DNA of 36,485 bases from Candidatus Dadabacteria bacterium. GTDB lineage: Bacteria > Desulfobacterota_D > UBA1144 > Nemesobacterales > Mycalebacteriaceae. The stretch covers positions 1 to 36,485 of the forward strand of contig JAPOUR010000023.1 of assembly GCA_026708565.1 (NCBI GenBank), in the 5' to 3' direction. This document shows, piece by piece, positions 1 through 8,042 of the stretch. Below the pieces are notes generated by a model. That model was given only the letters and a program-made list of their open reading frames with translations, made no database searches and was not told the origin of the DNA. Every line of letters starts with the position of its first letter. The stretch's first letter is position 1. A program made the translations under genes and the position numbers.

Positions 1-1787
1 GTTTCATTTGCTTTTTGCCTGATTCTTCTTTTACCTGATTCAGAGTCTGATTCCATAGCGCGAATAATCCTGTCTATATCCGTCTGGTGTTCCGAGACAG
101 AGACTGGTATTTCGTCCGTCTTGCTGTATTTGGGTAAAACCCTTTCCACGATATAGTCAAAAACATTAGGTTTTGAAAGCCCCAGTCGTTGAAGAAACTC
201 TCGGGATTGTTCATCGGTAGCAATGGAGCGCTGAATGACAGGAAAGTCAGTTTCTTCAGGTATTGGTAAGAAGGCGTTAGGAGTTGTTCCATCCTCCGAC
301 TTAAAGGGAACTGCTTGGCTACCGTCTTCTAAACGAAGTATAGGTTTTGATCTTAGGATACCGATAGGTGCTCTCCAAAGTGCCTCTTGTCCAGATAGAT
401 ATTGATACAAATTGATAAACCATTTGTCTGGTTGATCACATAAAAAAGAGTCATCAAGTTTTTCGGCGAAACGCCTCGCTGTTACTTCCTCTACATCAAG
501 TTCACTAGTCAAATAGGAATGCAGATCGTGCGCTTTATCCTGAGTTATTTCTCTGGTAAGCCATTTAATTGCTGATGAGGACTCAAATAACTGGCACATC
601 TGTGTCTGGCTCAATAGATTGATGAGGTCGGCACCACGAGCCAGTTTGGCATTCTTGGCAGAAATGAATGAACCATCATCTGCCGGGAGGAGCTCTTCTT
701 CTATTAATACGTTTCGGACCGACTCAACAATTGGGTAAAACATATTACCATCTGGAAAATCATCGGTTCTTATCGGAAGCGTCTCAAGAAAAGACACCGA
801 AAGCAAGCCAAGATCCCTTATTTGAGGCAAGGTGTCCCTGATGAGCCCAGCGGTTTCTTGTATCAAAGTTTTGTTCCATTCATCATCTTTTGGGATATTG
901 TCACGCGCCCGTGTTGTCCTGTAAGGACCTTGGAGGAGAAACCCGAACCTTGTCTCTTTCTCTGTGGGGAAATAAACCACCAATGCCGAATCTTTATTCT
1001 CAGTAATAAACTCATTGCCTGTTTTGTCTTTATTCTCCAATCGGAAGCCGACTTCAACGCGCACAGTCTCCGGTTTTTCTGGAACAGTTACCGTGCGTTC
1101 AAAAATGAGCCAGTTTTCATCCTCATTCTCTTCATTGTGTTTACCGATAACACGAACTTGTCTCGCAGGTTTCCGCTTCTCCTTCTCTTCCTCGCGCTGA
1201 TAAGTCCCGCCTATTGAGTTGGTCAGTTTGTACTCAATTTTGTTGATTTTTCGGAGAAACAATAGTGTTCTGGCTCTCATGTTGCGGAGGCAGTTACTTA
1301 TTTCCTTGCATGCTTTTTTCGGTTCTATTTCCTTCGCATTGAATGGGAATACAAAAAGCGTAGTCCATGAGTTACCTGCCTCTTTGGAAGGAATTGAGTA
1401 AGGACGCACATAGTGTTCTATTTTGAAACTTTCACCATCAGAGTGGATTTCCGGAGTTGCTGTGTATGCGTAAACGGACTTAAATCCAATCCCGAATTGA
1501 CCGATCTGTGTCAGATTTTCAGTTTTGGTTCCTTCCCCGATACCACATATTCCAATTACATCTTGCTCATTGAAAGGGCGTCCGTTATGAGCCACCTCCA
1601 CCCTGTCATCAAAAAGGTCGAACTGTATGCGAGTGGCACTCACATCCTCTGCGTTCTGGAGAATCTCAAAAACAAAGTGTGTTTGATCTGTATACATTCG
1701 ATCTGAAAAAGAGGACATGTAGCGGGATGTCTCTTCACCATACTTACGGATATTCTCCTCACGTATCTTTTCGTAATCAATAGGCAT
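1..1787 (-). CDS. Sacsin-like GHKL (HSP90/MutL-fold) ATPase, 3' end outside window
   Basis: The minus-strand frame from 1787 stays open to the window edge (about 595 codons), so the C-terminus is missing. The N-terminus has the GHKL ATPase motifs: an N box with E41-x3-N45-A-E-D (the Asn coordinates Mg), an N-G at 68-69 in the second motif, and a glycine-rich lid at about 95-106 (IGQFGIGFKSV). This pattern is typical of sacsin-type ATPases that often occur in bacterial defence islands. The ATG at 1787 is preferred because GGAAGAA lies about 8 nt upstream; an ATG at 1793 is nearly touching that site. The start lies inside the last codons of the helicase gene, giving a short overlap and probable translational coupling. 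Base composition is visibly lower in GC than the central genome. The effector or C-terminal domain cannot be judged. The fold is well supported; the defence role is inference. Confidence 0.85.
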   Translation of the reverse strand, partial: MPIDYEKIREENIRKYGEETSRYMSSFSDRMYTDQTHFVFEILQNAEDVSATRIQFDLFDDRVEVAHNGRPFNEQDVIGICGIGEGTKTENLTQIGQFGIGFKSVYAYTATPEIHSDGESFKIEHYVRPYSIPSKEAGNSWTTLFVFPFNAKEIEPKKACKEISNCLRNMRARTLLFLRKINKIEYKLTNSIGGTYQREEEKEKRKPARQVRVIGKHNEENEDENWLIFERTVTVPEKPETVRVEVGFRLENKDKTGNEFITENKDSALVVYFPTEKETRFGFLLQGPYRTTRARDNIPKDDEWNKTLIQETAGLIRDTLPQIRDLGLLSVSFLETLPIRTDDFPDGNMFYPIVESVRNVLIEEELLPADDGSFISAKNAKLARGADLINLLSQTQMCQLFESSSAIKWLTREITQDKAHDLHSYLTSELDVEEVTARRFAEKLDDSFLCDQPDKWFINLYQYLSGQEALWRAPIGILRSKPILRLEDGSQAVPFKSEDGTTPNAFLPIPEETDFPVIQRSIATDEQSREFLQRLGLSKPNVFDYIVERVLPKYSKTDEIPVSVSEHQTDIDRIIRAMESDSESGKRRIRQKANE

Positions 1788-4700
1788 TTGCATTTCTTCC
1801 TGAAACCTGAATTACTCCATATGCAACCAGACCAGCAACTATATCTGCTTTCTCTGAGGCGGTGTCCAATTCTCGAATTCGTCTTGTGTAGTCCTCATCC
1901 GCAGCGGTGACTTGAGACCTACGCATTTTTTGAATCTTTTCGTTGGTTGCTTGGCAGAGTTGTTCTTCCAAAAGAGCAACCCGCGCTCGGTGACTGGTGG
2001 ACAGACTCTCCCTCCGATACTCAATTAATTCCTGAGTCTTTTGCCGATGCCTGTCTCTGGCAATGCTCCATAATTCGTAGTGATGAGATTCCAAGTCATC
2101 CCAATCTGAATCTTCAAACCCGTCCGGAATTGGGTCTGGAGAATCCGTGGCATTTTCCAAGAGGAGGCTAAGATGTTCTGTTACTGCGGTGTTTGAAGTG
2201 ATGAGTTTAAGCACCAAGTCATCCCTGATGCCGTGAAAGTGCCACGAGTAAATAGCGAATTCGTAACGCCCTGAGGGTATCTCGTCAGATGTTGCTGTCA
2301 GATTGGCTATGACACATTGTTTAGTATCAAAGAACATGGCCGCCTGTTTGACCAGTGGGTGTAGGGGCATGATAAAGGCGGCTTCGGGATGTTGCATGGC
2401 GCACTCAGACTCAAAGGTGATGACTAAATGCTGACTTCCGCCCTTGAGCCAATTTTCCCATTCACGATAAACAGAAGTATTTTGTCTGGGAAGTTGCTGA
2501 AAATCTCTTAAAAGACTGGCACGGGATTCCTGAGCCAGTCGTAGTGTCTTTAGCGGCTTTTCACCCAGAATAAACTCCTGACCCTTGCCACACACTCGCT
2601 GTAGGTAGAGATTTATCATCCTGCGGAGTGAGGTAGATGACAGCCAAAAACTTGTTGCATCGGCAATTTCGTTATCCATTCGCTCTTGGGGGAGGTGAAT
2701 ACCAAACAGTTCCGCCTGTTTTTGCTCCAGATCTTCTTGCTCTCGGACAAGCCGGATTTTATTGTCGGTCATCTGCTGAAGTTTTTTCGTGCGTTCCTCT
2801 TTGCTCAATTCGTAATTTTCCGCGATGTTTCTAATCTCACGGGTGATTTCCCCAAGTATTTCCTCGCTTCCGCCCAAGGCATTATTGAAGACACCGATGC
2901 GAACCAAGCACCGCTCGTAGATATCTGCATCCACTGTTCCCGGAGTTATTAAGTTTATGACGACAACGCTCTCGCTCTTTTGCCCGTTCCTGTCAATACG
3001 GCCGATGCGTTGCTCAACCCGCATGGGATTCCAAGGAAGGTCATAGTTCACAATGCAATCGCAAAACTGGTAGTCAAGTCCTTCACAACCAATTTCCGAA
3101 AACAACAACAAGTCAAGAGAGTCCTCATCCTCTTTTGGTTTTTCAAAGCGGGCGCGAGAGGCAACTCTATCCTCGTCCGGAGTTCCCCCGTGAATCAACC
3201 CGACACGGAAGCCGTCTTGTTTTAGATGATAGAAGAGGTATTTCAAGGTATGCCGGAAGCTGCTGAACAGCATTACCTTGTTGTTCGGAAGGCTTTGCTT
3301 GTCACGGATTATTTTGCGTAGAGCTTCTAATTTGGGGTCATCCGACTCCAGAGAGCGAGCAACCTTAAGGAGATTCTGAATTTGGGGCTTGATTGAATCA
3401 ATGGTCTCATAATCAGGGATATCTGTATTATCCGCTTCTTCCACAGGCAGTTCATCCACATGGCGGTTGAGAATGTCTTCAAGAAAGGGGGCAAGACCAA
3501 AGAGGCAACTGGCCGCCTGCCGCCTGATGGTGGACATCATGAATTTCACATTAACCTTATTGTGAATCCGGCTGAATATATCAGCCTGAATTCTTAACAG
3601 TTCATCGTGCAGATTCTGCTGGGCCGGAGTAAACGGTACGTCAACCGTCTCGGGCTTTCTGACTGTAAAATTCCCAATGTCACGGCGGCGGGTTCTGTTG
3701 ATAATTCCGGCAAGGGTGTGGATTCCCTCAGTGTCGGAAATCATCCTCACTCGTTCTTCATGTGTAACCTCATTCTCCAGAAGCTCGGAGCGGATTCTAC
3801 AAAAATCCGGATTGCGCCTGAGTAGAGCCTGCCCCCAAGATGTGGCCGCCGCCTGATCAAGAGATTTTACCGCCAGACTTTGCCATTCCGGTTTTTGAGA
3901 CCGCATTACTGAAACTGCCTGATTGATAAACGGGTTTGGTTCTGTCATGTGTTCAAAACTCTCCTGATCTATGATGAGGTCGGGGCGGAGGGTGTTCAAG
4001 AGAACAAAAAGATCGTTGTTTCCGAGTTGAATAGGAGTTGCCGTCAAAAAAACAACCGCTTCGGCATAGTCGCAGAAAAACTTCACGGCCTTGTGACTGA
4101 ATGTATCCTGATTTCTTATATGGTGAGCCTCATCAACAATAATCAGGTCAAAACGCGGTGGCGGGTCAAGGTCCAGCAGACCTTTTTTTCGTTTGCGCTT
4201 TCCTTCGGAGTTTGAGCCGTGTAGCAGTGATTCGTCAAACAGGGAGTAGGGGACAATAATCTTCTGATGTTGTTCCGGCCAAACACCGTTAAGGTCCATC
4301 TCATTGATGCAGTATCTCAAGTTTGCGCCATTGAGATGGATAAAACGCTCTTCAAAGCGTTTCATCTCACTTTGCCATTTTTTCTCGGTAACCAGCGGTC
4401 GTGGACAGACAATAAGCACGGAGCGTATCTCACGCCGAGCCTGAAGTTCCCGCAGGATAAGTCCGGCTTCAATGGTTTTACCTACGCCAACTCCATCGGC
4501 AATGAGCAAGCGCGGACGGTCCGAGCGAATAAATCGCAATACCGGTCTGAATTGATATGGTATGAAATCAATACGGGCGGCATTGAGCGAGTAGAGGGTA
4601 GACAGTCCCGGGTACTTGATTTGTAGGGCAGTAAGATAAGCATGGAATTGATCACAGGGCAAAGTGTGTTCCCTTTGCTTGGGCTGTTCTTCGGTCTGTA

Positions 4701-4857
4701 TTTGCGATGCGTAAAATGTTTGAGTTGATCCGTCCACAAAAACCTTGAATCTGCGTTCCGGTTTTCCGGGCAATGAAGCAACCACAGCGCCACGGATTGA
4801 CGGGTTTGATTTGACGAAGACAATTTGTCCGGGTTTGAAATCAATTTCATTTGGCAT
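1777..4857 (-). CDS. RapA/SNF2-family DEAH helicase (candidate defence helicase)
   Basis: This 1026-residue superfamily 2 ATPase has a small N-terminal beta-type domain (about 5-55). The SNF2 core follows, with Walker A at 122-128 (G-x-G-x-G-K-T), D242-E-A-H and L-T-A-T-P at 271-275. The helicase C lobe (about 510-660) has motif V near 588-595 and the arginine-finger motif Q616-R-I-G-R-x-x-R-x-G-Q. The layout resembles RapA/HepA and the SNF2-type helicases of phage-defence systems such as DISARM DrmD. The long C-terminal half after about residue 660 is partly coiled coil and I do not recognise it as a nuclease or methylase. The SD is AGGAAGAAG upstream of the ATG. It is co-transcribed with, and overlaps, the GHKL ATPase. 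No methyltransferase or nuclease is visible on this side, so the named system is unknown. Helicase identity is firm; the exact family is not. Confidence 0.88.
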   Translation of the reverse strand: MPNEIDFKPGQIVFVKSNPSIRGAVVASLPGKPERRFKVFVDGSTQTFYASQIQTEEQPKQREHTLPCDQFHAYLTALQIKYPGLSTLYSLNAARIDFIPYQFRPVLRFIRSDRPRLLIADGVGVGKTIEAGLILRELQARREIRSVLIVCPRPLVTEKKWQSEMKRFEERFIHLNGANLRYCINEMDLNGVWPEQHQKIIVPYSLFDESLLHGSNSEGKRKRKKGLLDLDPPPRFDLIIVDEAHHIRNQDTFSHKAVKFFCDYAEAVVFLTATPIQLGNNDLFVLLNTLRPDLIIDQESFEHMTEPNPFINQAVSVMRSQKPEWQSLAVKSLDQAAATSWGQALLRRNPDFCRIRSELLENEVTHEERVRMISDTEGIHTLAGIINRTRRRDIGNFTVRKPETVDVPFTPAQQNLHDELLRIQADIFSRIHNKVNVKFMMSTIRRQAASCLFGLAPFLEDILNRHVDELPVEEADNTDIPDYETIDSIKPQIQNLLKVARSLESDDPKLEALRKIIRDKQSLPNNKVMLFSSFRHTLKYLFYHLKQDGFRVGLIHGGTPDEDRVASRARFEKPKEDEDSLDLLLFSEIGCEGLDYQFCDCIVNYDLPWNPMRVEQRIGRIDRNGQKSESVVVINLITPGTVDADIYERCLVRIGVFNNALGGSEEILGEITREIRNIAENYELSKEERTKKLQQMTDNKIRLVREQEDLEQKQAELFGIHLPQERMDNEIADATSFWLSSTSLRRMINLYLQRVCGKGQEFILGEKPLKTLRLAQESRASLLRDFQQLPRQNTSVYREWENWLKGGSQHLVITFESECAMQHPEAAFIMPLHPLVKQAAMFFDTKQCVIANLTATSDEIPSGRYEFAIYSWHFHGIRDDLVLKLITSNTAVTEHLSLLLENATDSPDPIPDGFEDSDWDDLESHHYELWSIARDRHRQKTQELIEYRRESLSTSHRARVALLEEQLCQATNEKIQKMRRSQVTAADEDYTRRIRELDTASEKADIVAGLVAYGVIQVSGRNANAY

Positions 4858-4893
4858 TTTGAATTCAACTTCTTCCTATAACTCTTGGGCAAT

Positions 4894-4922
4894 AATATAA
4901 TCTCCATTCCTCACCCTTTCAA
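4894..4922 (-). promoter_or_regulatory. Predicted sigma-70 promoter of the helicase/GHKL operon
   Basis: On the minus strand there is TTGAAA (4922-4917), a 17-nt spacer, then TATATT (4899-4894). This implies transcription starting near 4887, about 30 nt before the helicase ATG. The -35 box lies within the left copy of the duplicated gene-end repeat, so this promoter depends on the repeat junction. This is prediction by inspection only. Confidence 0.5.
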
Positions 4923-4965
4923 AAGACTCTTCCCCTCCGCCGTCTGCGGAACGGGCATTTTCCAT
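4909..4965. repeat. Left direct repeat flanking hipBA (copy of the phosphodiesterase 3' end)
   Basis: Bases 4918-4956 are identical (39 bp) to 6643-6681, and similarity continues with a few mismatches from about 4909 to 4965. The copy still encodes, in the minus strand, the last residues and stop of the phosphodiesterase gene (PVPQTAEGKSLLKG then TGA), but it is detached from that gene. A further GGGCAATAA occurs outside the repeat in both copies (4887-4895 and 6596-6604). This is the arrangement expected of an attachment-site-like or recombination duplication around the hipBA cassette. hipA stops directly at the repeat edge. Confidence 0.85.
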
Positions 4966-6189
4966 CTACCCGCCAACCTCAATAGCGGTTGCGTAAACGG
5001 CAATATCCGCCGCGCTCATGCCGAGTCGGCGCGCTGTGTTTTTCCAGCCTTTCAGGGCGGCGGCCACTTCCGTGATAACGGCATCCGCCTTGGACTCCTT
5101 CAGCGCGAAACACGGCGCGACCCTGAGGGCAAGTTCAAGGTCGGCTTCCGGCCCTTCCTCCGATATCCAGGTCGTCAGTTCCCGCGCCTTCTCTGTCTGC
5201 GGCACCGGATTCAGGTCATAAGCCGGTGATAAACGCCATTTGTTGTTCCGGTCATAGAGAAAGCCGTGGTTGCGCAAGTGGTCATCAAGGTTGCCGACCA
5301 TCACGTTGAAGACAATGCGCCGCCACAACTCATGCAGGTCTTCCGTCGGCGCGCTTGAATACATCCGTATGCACTCCGCAATGTCAGTATAGGTTGCGGT
5401 GTCTCCGTCACCAAGGCCCAGAAGACTCATGGCGGACAGGAAGGGTATGCGCCTTTCGCCGACACGGTCAAACCGTGTAATCAGCGATACGGCCCGACCG
5501 GCCACTTTGTGCAACCTCGCCGCAGCGACACGTATGTCGGCTTTGGCGGCCAGCGTCATGGCCAGCACTTCGCCGTGGGTGATACTGCGGTCATCATCGG
5601 GTTTCGGGAATTTGGCGATGGCCAGCGTGCCGTTATTGTCCGCAACGGCGGATTTCGGACGCGCGCCGCCGAGCGGCGAACCTTCGTTCAGAAGGAGTTT
5701 CAAATCTTCGGCGGTTTCCGTGTCCGTCTGCACCGCGTCGGCGGCATTGAGGAGGGCAGACAGCTGAATCAGCGGCGGCACACGGTAGCGGCCGATGTCG
5801 TGGCCAAAGGTGTCTCCGCCCTCCCGCTTGTAGCGCAAGGCTCCGATACGGGTTTGGTCGCTGATACCGAGCAGATAATCAATCTCGGACAGCGCCCGCT
5901 CTTTGCCCGCTTTGCGGAAAGCCCGCTCAATCAGGCGCTGCCCCCAGCGGTCAGGCGCCGTGTCACGCAAGGCGCCGGGCAACGCCGACTTGCCCGAAGA
6001 TGTATGGAAGGGTCGCTTTTCCAGCGGGAGATTTGCCGGATCAAGGGAAAAGGCGCTTTGATAGTCAAGCCATTCGTCCGCATATTCAAAAACCGAACTT
6101 TGACTGCCGCGCTTTGCAATATAATGGCACCGGCCAACCAGCCGTATCTCTCCGGTGTGGTCCGTATGAACCTCTATGCCGTCCGTCAT
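4966..6189 (-). CDS. hipA: HipA-family serine/threonine kinase toxin
   Basis: This 407-residue protein is the toxin of a type II toxin-antitoxin pair. HipA kinases phosphorylate translation factors such as GltX and induce dormancy. An N-terminal HipA_N-like region (about 1-100) precedes the kinase core. That core has a glycine-rich phosphate loop (G174-G-A-R-P-K-S), a conserved Lys in I-A-K-F-P near 193, the catalytic loop N300-L-D302-D-H304-x-x-N307 and the metal-binding Asp of A-Y-D325-L-N-P. All key residues are present, so it appears active. Its ATG overlaps the hipB stop by 4 nt (ATGA), so antitoxin and toxin are co-translated. The stop codon abuts the left copy of a direct repeat, and the gene has no other partner. 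The in vivo target is unknown. Confidence 0.93.
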   Translation of the reverse strand: MTDGIEVHTDHTGEIRLVGRCHYIAKRGSQSSVFEYADEWLDYQSAFSLDPANLPLEKRPFHTSSGKSALPGALRDTAPDRWGQRLIERAFRKAGKERALSEIDYLLGISDQTRIGALRYKREGGDTFGHDIGRYRVPPLIQLSALLNAADAVQTDTETAEDLKLLLNEGSPLGGARPKSAVADNNGTLAIAKFPKPDDDRSITHGEVLAMTLAAKADIRVAAARLHKVAGRAVSLITRFDRVGERRIPFLSAMSLLGLGDGDTATYTDIAECIRMYSSAPTEDLHELWRRIVFNVMVGNLDDHLRNHGFLYDRNNKWRLSPAYDLNPVPQTEKARELTTWISEEGPEADLELALRVAPCFALKESKADAVITEVAAALKGWKNTARRLGMSAADIAVYATAIEVGG

Positions 6190-6518
6190 GCCCGCATCCT
6201 TTTCCTGCGCGGCCGGATTTTCGCGGGCAGGCGGTCTTCCTCAATATCCAGTCCGAGGGTGTCATCGCGCCGGTCAGCCACCATTCCGAGGCCGTCCGCG
6301 AGACCGAGGATTGCCAGCACGGTCGCATAGATTCCCATGGAAACCGAGGGGTCGCCCCGTTCCACCTTATACAATGTGCCCCGGCTGATAAACGCCCGTT
6401 CCGCCATTGAGACGGTGGAAATGCGGCGCTTCTTGCGGGCAACCGCCATATCCCCGCCCAACTTTGCCAAAGCCCGCCGCGCCGCGCGGGGCATTGTTTC
6501 TGTTGCCTGTGATTTCAT
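6186..6518 (-). CDS. hipB: HipB-like XRE-family antitoxin and repressor
   Basis: This 110-residue DNA-binding protein precedes hipA and overlaps it by 4 nt. The helix-turn-helix spans about residues 36-75, with the recognition segment around F43-I-S-R-G-T-L-Y-K-V-E-R-G, typical of XRE/Cro repressors. The C-terminal tail (about 98-110) is strongly basic and longer than the minimal HTH. HipB proteins bind HipA, neutralise it and autoregulate the operon. The ATG at 6518 has AGGATGAG just upstream, and this ribosome-binding site lies inside an inverted repeat, consistent with autorepression. Family assignment is strong from fold motif plus context; operator binding is inferred. Confidence 0.9.
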   Translation of the reverse strand: MKSQATETMPRAARRALAKLGGDMAVARKKRRISTVSMAERAFISRGTLYKVERGDPSVSMGIYATVLAILGLADGLGMVADRRDDTLGLDIEEDRLPAKIRPRRKRMRA

Positions 6519-6519
6519 T

Positions 6520-6570
6520 ATGTCTCATCCTGTAGTCAACAGACTTGTATCTGTTCACTGGATAAGACAT
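6520..6570. promoter_or_regulatory. Nested inverted repeats: probable HipB operator
   Basis: The outer arms ATGTCTCATCC (6520-6530) and GGATAAGACAT (6560-6570) are complementary at 10 of 11 positions. A perfect inner palindrome, AACAGA-N6-TCTGTT, occupies 6538-6555. The outer arms contain CATCC and GGATA cores resembling the known E. coli HipB operator halves (TATCC...GGATA), but with wider spacing. One arm covers the predicted -10 box and the other covers the hipB ribosome-binding site. Confidence 0.6.
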
Positions 6571-6595
6571 TATTGCCATCTGTCCGGGAAGTCAA
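6569..6595 (-). promoter_or_regulatory. Predicted hipBA promoter
   Basis: On the minus strand TTGACT (6595-6590) and AATAAT (6574-6569) are separated by 15 nt, slightly short of optimal. The -10 box overlaps the right arm of the inverted repeat, as expected for an autorepressed toxin-antitoxin operon. Confidence 0.45.
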
Positions 6596-6599
6596 GGGC

Positions 6600-6637
6600 A
6601 ATAAAGGGGGGTGGCGGCAATACCGTCCCCGCCCCTC
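6600..6637 (-). terminator. Possible factor-independent terminator after the phosphodiesterase gene
   Basis: Immediately after the phosphodiesterase stop the minus strand reads a G-rich arm, a short spacer, a C-rich arm (CCACCCCCC) and then TTTATT. This could fold as a GC-rich hairpin followed by a short U tract. Pairing is imperfect, so support is weak. Confidence 0.35.
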
Positions 6638-6689
6638 AACCCTTCAAAAGACTCTTCCCCTCCGCCGTCTGCGGAACGGGCGTTTCCAT
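6634..6689. repeat. Right direct repeat flanking hipBA (native 3' end of phosphodiesterase gene)
   Basis: This copy is the functional C-terminal coding end of the phosphodiesterase gene. Bases 6643-6681 match 4918-4956 perfectly, in direct orientation. The distance between copies is 1725 bp, just enough for hipBA and its control region. Confidence 0.85.
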
Positions 6690-8042
6690 ATACTCAAGAA
6701 TGGTCGGGTAAATGTCCACCGTTCGCGCCTCGCGCCCGGACACGGGGGTGTTGATTGCCACAGGGACGGTCGTGTGCTCCGTAGCCATTGAGCCGTGAGA
6801 CGCCATGTGTTCGGGAAACTCAAACCGCGCCCGGAGGTCAAAACCGGGCTTGGCGCTCACCACTATGTCTCCCGCGCGGGACGACTCAAAGATTTGGCAC
6901 GCCTGAACAAGCGCGTCCGGATATTCGGTTGAAAACGTCAGGGAGAGTTGCTCGTCTTTTGACATTGCCTCCGGCATATTCTCAAAGCCGAAAGGGTCGC
7001 CCCCTTTGGTCTCATAGATGATTTTCTCTCCGCGCCGCTCTATGCGCGCCCGCCCCCTTTCGCTTAAAACGGTTACCCCGCCGCCCCCGTCCGCGCTCAT
7101 CACAATGTCCGTCTCCCGCCTGTCGGCAAGCATTTGCGCCACCTCACCGACCGCCGCCCCGTCCGGGTCTCTGAAATAAATATGCGCCATGGCGTTGCCC
7201 GAAACCATCACGGAACAGTCCGCGCCGAAGAAGTTGCGGAATATGTTCGGATACTGAAGAAGCCTGAAGCCGCGCTCCTCAAGAAGCCCCGCCAGATCAA
7301 GGTGCGTATGCGTCGCCGTCAGCCCGTGGTCGCTCACAATGGCGACAAGCGTCCGTTCCAGCAGCCCTTTCTCCCTGAGTTTGCCCGCCACCTCGCCCAC
7401 AATCCCGTCCAATTCCAAATATGCGTCTATCACCTTTTTGTGAAAGGGATGGAGTTTGTGCGACAGCGAATCTATCTGCATAAACACGGAGAAACAGAAA
7501 TCAGGGATGTCCTCCTCCGGGCGCTCAAAACAGCTCAGCAGTTTGTCCGCCGCCACACGGTCAATGGATTTGCCTCTTTCAAAAAAATGGCTTCGCAGTT
7601 TCCAGTAGGCGGAAACCGCGGGCCTCGTGAGATTGTTCTCCGGGGCAAGCCCGCGCGTCATCTCGTTGAAAATACTTGCGCTTGAAGGGAAAATCTCAAA
7701 CAATGTGGGCGGTGACTCCGCCAAATCCCCGTTCAGAAACGCCGCCTCATAGCACACGTAACTCCTGATGCGCCTGATGTTGAAAGGATTGTCCCACAGT
7801 TCCTTGTCCAGCCACCTTATCCCCGGCATGCCGCACTGTCCCGGAAAGACGCCCATCAGATAAGGGGAATAAGCCGGGCCCGTAGTTGACGGAAAGACCG
7901 ACGCCGCTTTTGTGAACCGTCCCGGCTCCACAATGTGGCGGGCGATGTTTTTCAGCATTCCGCGCTCCAGCAGATGCTCAAACACATCACTCCTCGCTCC
8001 GTCCGCGAGCATTACCACGCATCTTTTTTTACTTCCGCTCAA
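6636..8042 (-). CDS. Alkaline-phosphatase-superfamily type I phosphodiesterase/nucleotide pyrophosphatase
   Basis: This 468-residue enzyme of the alkaline phosphatase fold should hydrolyse phosphodiester or pyrophosphate bonds with two metal ions. Visible metal and nucleophile positions are D14 in L-A-D-G-A-R, the nucleophile region F-P-S-T53-T54-G, D191-x3-H195, S-D238-H239-G and a late S-H-G in the C-terminal third. There is no signal peptide, so it is probably cytoplasmic. The start is TTG, overlapping the glnE stop by 4 nt (TTGA). A later ATG would remove the first beta strand. It ends a priA-glnE-phosphodiesterase operon, and its 3' end is duplicated beyond hipBA. The true substrate is unknown; phosphonate, nucleotide or lipid head-group hydrolysis are all possible. 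Confidence 0.85.
   Translation of the reverse strand: MSGSKKRCVVMLADGARSDVFEHLLERGMLKNIARHIVEPGRFTKAASVFPSTTGPAYSPYLMGVFPGQCGMPGIRWLDKELWDNPFNIRRIRSYVCYEAAFLNGDLAESPPTLFEIFPSSASIFNEMTRGLAPENNLTRPAVSAYWKLRSHFFERGKSIDRVAADKLLSCFERPEEDIPDFCFSVFMQIDSLSHKLHPFHKKVIDAYLELDGIVGEVAGKLREKGLLERTLVAIVSDHGLTATHTHLDLAGLLEERGFRLLQYPNIFRNFFGADCSVMVSGNAMAHIYFRDPDGAAVGEVAQMLADRRETDIVMSADGGGGVTVLSERGRARIERRGEKIIYETKGGDPFGFENMPEAMSKDEQLSLTFSTEYPDALVQACQIFESSRAGDIVVSAKPGFDLRARFEFPEHMASHGSMATEHTTVPVAINTPVSGREARTVDIYPTILEYMETPVPQTAEGKSLLKG

Noticed and set aside
5509-6330. Long plus-strand frame opposite hipA/hipB
   Set aside because: Antisense to a clear kinase and antitoxin with all motifs; low-complexity arginine-rich translation typical of GC-rich shadows.
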